Part shown: positions 60,281 to 64,000 of the stretch, piece after piece
Layout of the letters: each line of letters begins with the position of its first letter
How positions within the stretch are numbered: the stretch's first letter is position 1
Source: Rotaria sordida
Taxonomy: Eukaryota > Rotifera > Eurotatoria > Philodinida > Philodinidae
Direction: 5' to 3'
Length of the DNA stretch: 64,000 bases
Assembly: GCA_905250125.1 (NCBI GenBank)
Contig: CAJNOL010001383.1
Coordinates: 1-64,000 of the forward strand
Program-made: the position numbers and the translations under genes
The notes under the pieces: model-generated
What the model saw: the letters and a program-made list of their open reading frames with translations, nothing else
Database searches by the model: none
Told to the model about the DNA's origin: nothing

Positions 60281-62386
60281 AAAGAACTACAACAAAAAAA
60301 AAACATTCCTATTCGTTTTTATTTCTTTATTGTTCTAAAATAAAAGTTCAATTAGTTGCATAATATTTAACATTTTTTCCCACTTATAAATTTTTAGATG
60401 GTATAGATAGAGTATCCTATATATGACAAAGTAAATATCTCGTATTAAAGCATCTGCTAATGAATATAGTTGTTCATTGATATTGAAATTCAAAATTGAA
60501 AAACAAATATTAGGATTGAGGAAGATTTTGATTCTTGTAATATTGATAATAGAAATTTTACAAAACAACTATCATAATATGTATTTAAGTTAATTGTAAC
60601 TCTTCTCAGTTATTTTCAACATCGTGTCCGTTTAAACTAACATGCCAAAATCATAATCATTCGAATTTAAGCAAAAAGAAAAGAAAATACGGCTTTGCCA
60701 TTTTTAGCACTTTATTCAGCATGAAAAATTAATAAAAAATTTAATCAACAAATAGAGTACTTGAGATATGAAACAAAACACGACTTATAAAAACAAAAAG
60801 TGAACAGACACCTGTATCAAAAAACGGAAAAGAAAAGGAATGAAAACAAAAATATTTCTGAGCACGGATATTGGCCCAAAGCACAATTGATATAAATAAT
60901 AGTACTGATTAGAAAAGGCATAGAAGATAATGACGAAAAAAAAAATGAGAATTCGAAGAGTTATCAATGTTCTACAACAGTTTCTGCTAAAAGTTTGCTG
61001 ATGAGCCGAATGCCATTAAATTCATCTCCAAGATGAAGAGTTAACAGTAAGTAGATTAGCAAATATTCGTGTATACACTTGATGAAAAGTCATCGTGTGT
61101 ATTGTTCACAAAACTACCAGCATCGACTAGAAAACAGGCATCCTTGTCGAGCCTAGATCTACTAATAGGATCCACAAAAATTGATTTTTTTACTCGTGAA
61201 ACAGTGTGGGGATGGATACTATTGGTATCAGTCAACGAAGCGATAGAGTAAAGTCAGCAGAAAATGAAGATGCTACTGCTGCAACAAGAGATTGACTTAA
61301 AGAAAACAGTTGGAACACACAAATACTTAAGTGTTTCGAAAATGGAACTGGCACCTGCACTATCATTGTCGTTCAAAATGAGCAAAAAATTATTCAGCAA
61401 AAATCATAAATATACACATACTATTTGCTAGTTTTATGTCACTTTTCACTAACAAAACTACCATTAAATCAGCATCTTGAATTCGATGAAGAAGTTCATT
61501 CGATTCTTAATGATCAATAGAGACACAATAGATGTAATGAGATAGTAATATGCCAGTGAATACTGACAAATACATGATTCAAATAAACAGATTGTTAGTT
61601 GTCATTGTTATATTTTCACTTTATCAAGTAAAATATTGTCATGACGGGATCATGTTCATAAAAGGTATATTGAATGTGTTTTTTGGGGATAGAAAACTAC
61701 TTTTGCACCTTGTTATAGAAACAGACGCCCTCAAAAGCTACTATTAGATATTAATTGAAGCAAAATTTCAGTAGTATGACTTTTTTTCTGTGTTTCACTC
61801 ATTGTAGAATTTGTTAGTTTGAAAAAAGTTTTCTTTTCACATCTTCATTTAGGTAATATCTAGATACTGTGAAAATACGGCATGCGGTCTTGATTAGTCG
61901 TTAACAGATGTATACTTGAGGTCAAGAGTATAAATAACAATAATAAATTCAATAATTTTCTCTATTACTGAAGTTTATCAAAGTGTTCAAAGAAAACGAC
62001 AAACATTATGTTTCATTTCCATTAAACTTACTTTTGTTTTGTTGACATATCGAACAGTAAAAAGTATGTGTCGCCATCTTTTTTTTTTATATCCTTTTTA
62101 TAATTTGAGTATTGTAAAAATCCATTTTTTACTTATATCGTGTGTCGTTGCATTTTCAGAACCTTCGCATTGCTTGGATAGAATCGATCGCCTTCTTAAA
62201 GGTACTTTCACCACAATCATTACCTTCAAATAGAATCTTGAAATTTTCCACAACATTTATTCTAACTACAAGATCTTGCAATCAGTTATTTTCTCTTCAT
62301 TTACTATTATTTAAAAAATTTCATATAATAACATAAATTATATTTGTAGATCTGATAGATATTTCTTTAATAGAAATTTAAAAAAA
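60281..62386. other. Intergenic region, no gene seen
   Basis: Contains an AATAAA signal shortly after the homeobox stop (near 60339). The remaining 2 kb has only short, motif-free open frames on both strands. Confidence 0.55.
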
Positions 62387-63313
62387 ATGGATTATGATGA
62401 TATTGAAAAATATATTCAACATATAATCGATATAAAAGAAACAAGTTTAAATTTAAGTAATCGTTCATTACGTGCTGTACCATTTTCTGTTAGTTTATGC
62501 TCATTTCTTCAAAATCTCTATTTAAATAATAATGAACTTATTATTCCACCTACAGAACAATTATCATCATTGATCAATTTAGAAACTCTTTCATTAGAAC
62601 ATAATCAATTAACAATCTTACCAGATACATTATGGAATTTAACATCATTAATACGTTTAAATCTTAGTCATAATCCACTTGGTCAAATATCATTACAATT
62701 AGGTCAATTAAAAAATCTTCATGAATTATGGTTAACAAATATAAATTTATATGATATACCATTAAATATATTTAATAATTTAAATCAATTAGAAAAGTTA
62801 TCATTAAAATCTAATCATTTACAACGATTACCAATAGATATAGGACAATTAATAGAACTTCATTGGTTAAGTATTGAAGATAATGAATTAAATGATTTAC
62901 CAGATTGTTTACAAGATTGTTTAAATTTATCATATCTTAATTTAAATGGAAATCATTTTATTCATATTCCATCTATCATTGGAAAAATTTCATCATTAAA
63001 TATTATTTGTTTACAACGAAATGCTATTGCTGAAATAAATGATGATACATTATTAATGTTTTCAAATATGACAAAAGTTGATTTAAGAGAAAATCCATTA
63101 GTTGATAAACCAAAACATTGGAAAGTAAGATTGAAAAACCAACGAGGAAAAACAATAAAAATATTTTAATAAAAATAAAATTCTTTTGTTTTTTTTCAGG
63201 GTTTAGAATTTATTAAAGTTGGCCGTTGTATTGATGTAATTTCATTTGATGAAGAGAATGATGAAAATTATTCTGAATCATTAAGTTCTAGTCATGATGA
63301 CAATCTAGAATAA
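62387..63313 (+). CDS. Leucine-rich repeat protein
   Basis: Two exons, 62387-63124 and 63200-63313, separated by a 75-nt intron (852 nt, 283 aa). About ten LRRs of roughly 23 residues run from about 18 to 240, each with the LxxLxLxxNxLxxLP pattern (for example LETLSLEHNQLTILP, LEKLSLKSNHLQRLP, LHWLSIEDNELNDLP). There is no signal peptide or TM segment, so it is a cytosolic scaffold of the short, PIRL/LRRC type. The C-terminus (about 246-283) is acidic and Ser-rich. LRR proteins of this size are too alike to name an orthologue. The ATG follows an A-rich leader; an AG about 15 nt upstream could be a 5' acceptor. Confidence 0.88.
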
Positions 63314-63837
63314 ATTGTTTTTTTATTAATTCTAATGTGATAAATATTTTTTCCTATTACTTTTTATATCTGTTTATATTTTATTCCCGAACAAATTGGT
63401 AAAAATAACTAGAATATTTTGGTACTTTTTATCATTCATTTTGATTGAGATATTGATATATAAGTGAGAATAGTTGTCAGCTGATATTTTTTTTTTACCG
63501 AATATTAAAAATTGATGAATGAAATACAAAGTAGAGCTTCGTTTGTTTTACATGAAACATGTATTTGTAACCTGAATGAACTTAAAATTTGTATCCTTGG
63601 TTACTATTGTTTGTTCATATTATCCGATATAAAGAACAGATATTTCTTTTTTTTTTTTCGTTGTTATATGTATGCAAAAAGTAAAATATACAAGAGAAAT
63701 ATCACTCTTCGTGTTGTGTCTAGTTCAATCATTGTTTAGTTACATTTTGTTTCTTTTTTTAGATGAACTATGAAAAAGATTTTTTATAATTAAATTTCCA
63801 TTTTTTCCATATAAGAAAGAAAACAAATAGAAAATTG
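63314..63837. other. Spacer between the LRR gene and the last gene
   Basis: About 520 bp holding the LRR 3' UTR and the next promoter. No gene or named element. T-rich AGs near 63815 and 63829 precede the next start codon. Confidence 0.5.
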
Positions 63838-64000
63838 ATGATGAGTGACGATGGAAAACCTACAAATGATGAAAAACCAGGATCGAGTGGCAAGGTTTGT
63901 ATGATCCAGAAATATGGTTTTATAAAATAAAAAGTGTTTATTTTGAAATATTTCAGCTTGAATCAATGTCAACAGATAAATTAATGGAATTATTTAAAAA
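63838..64000 (+). CDS. 5' end of a gene, possibly a GCC2-like golgin (partial)
   Basis: Exon 1 is 63838-63894 (start ATGATG, a short hydrophilic peptide ending GSSGK). A 62-nt intron follows, and exon 2 begins at 63957 and runs off the window in frame as LESMSTDKLMELFKK. The pattern G-K-L-E-x-M-x-x-x-x-L-M-E-x-x-K-K resembles the N-terminus of GCC2/GCC185-type golgins (SKLETLPKEDLIKFAKK). With only about 33 residues visible this is a hint. The intron phase and donor/acceptor are regular. Confidence 0.55.

Noticed and set aside
1..64000. CRISPR arrays, bacterial operons, rRNA
   Set aside because: No regularly spaced repeats, Shine-Dalgarno-linked gene strings or rRNA cores were seen; the window is intron-bearing eukaryotic DNA.

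Overview
The window is eukaryotic nuclear DNA: AT-rich, with genes cut into many exons by introns mostly 45-75 nt long that begin GT and end in T-rich AG. The gene set is animal: an integrin alpha chain, an aminergic GPCR, a tektin-like protein, a kinesin-6 and a homeobox gene. Two further genes (a P1/S1-type nuclease and a bacterial-type PHB depolymerase with fibronectin repeats) are rare or unknown in most animals. High AT, tiny introns, apparent bacterial or fungal-type genes and many foldback elements fit a bdelloid rotifer best. That identification is an inference, not proved by this sequence. A run of 100 N at 54677-54776 is an assembly gap.

Layout. 1-3.6 kb: no gene seen. 3.65-19.4 kb (+): a 27-exon integrin alpha gene; its 6.8 kb intron 25 holds a complete three-exon histamine H3/H4-like receptor on the opposite strand (15438-11450). 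20.07-22.04 kb (+): tektin-like protein. 23.97-22.28 kb (-): glucosamine-6-phosphate deaminase, head-to-head with carnitine palmitoyltransferase 2 at 25.48-28.84 kb (+). 31.59-36.28 kb (+): a protein with C-terminal C2 domain(s). 36.76-45.5 kb (+): a kinesin-6 (KIF20-like) gene with one in-frame stop codon in its stalk. 45.5-59.6 kb: gene-poor and repeat-rich, holding the nuclease (-), the PHB depolymerase (+, 5' end lost at the gap) and a possible thioesterase remnant. 59.66-60.28 kb (+): small K50 homeobox gene. 62.39-63.31 kb (+): leucine-rich-repeat protein. 63.84 kb to the end (+): 5' end of another gene, possibly a golgin.

Exon joins were checked by reading phase. For every gene given as complete, the exon lengths sum to a multiple of three, and family motifs run across the joins. 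Most genes are independent housekeeping or signalling genes; no operon is evident. The most striking structural theme is a set of at least seven long inverted-repeat (foldback, MITE-like) elements, five of them inside introns of otherwise compact genes. Other points of interest are the nested receptor gene, the kinesin stop codon (which a 63-nt in-frame intron could remove), T-rich AG acceptors directly against two start codons (candidate spliced-leader sites), and the cluster of apparently foreign genes in the repeat-rich right half.
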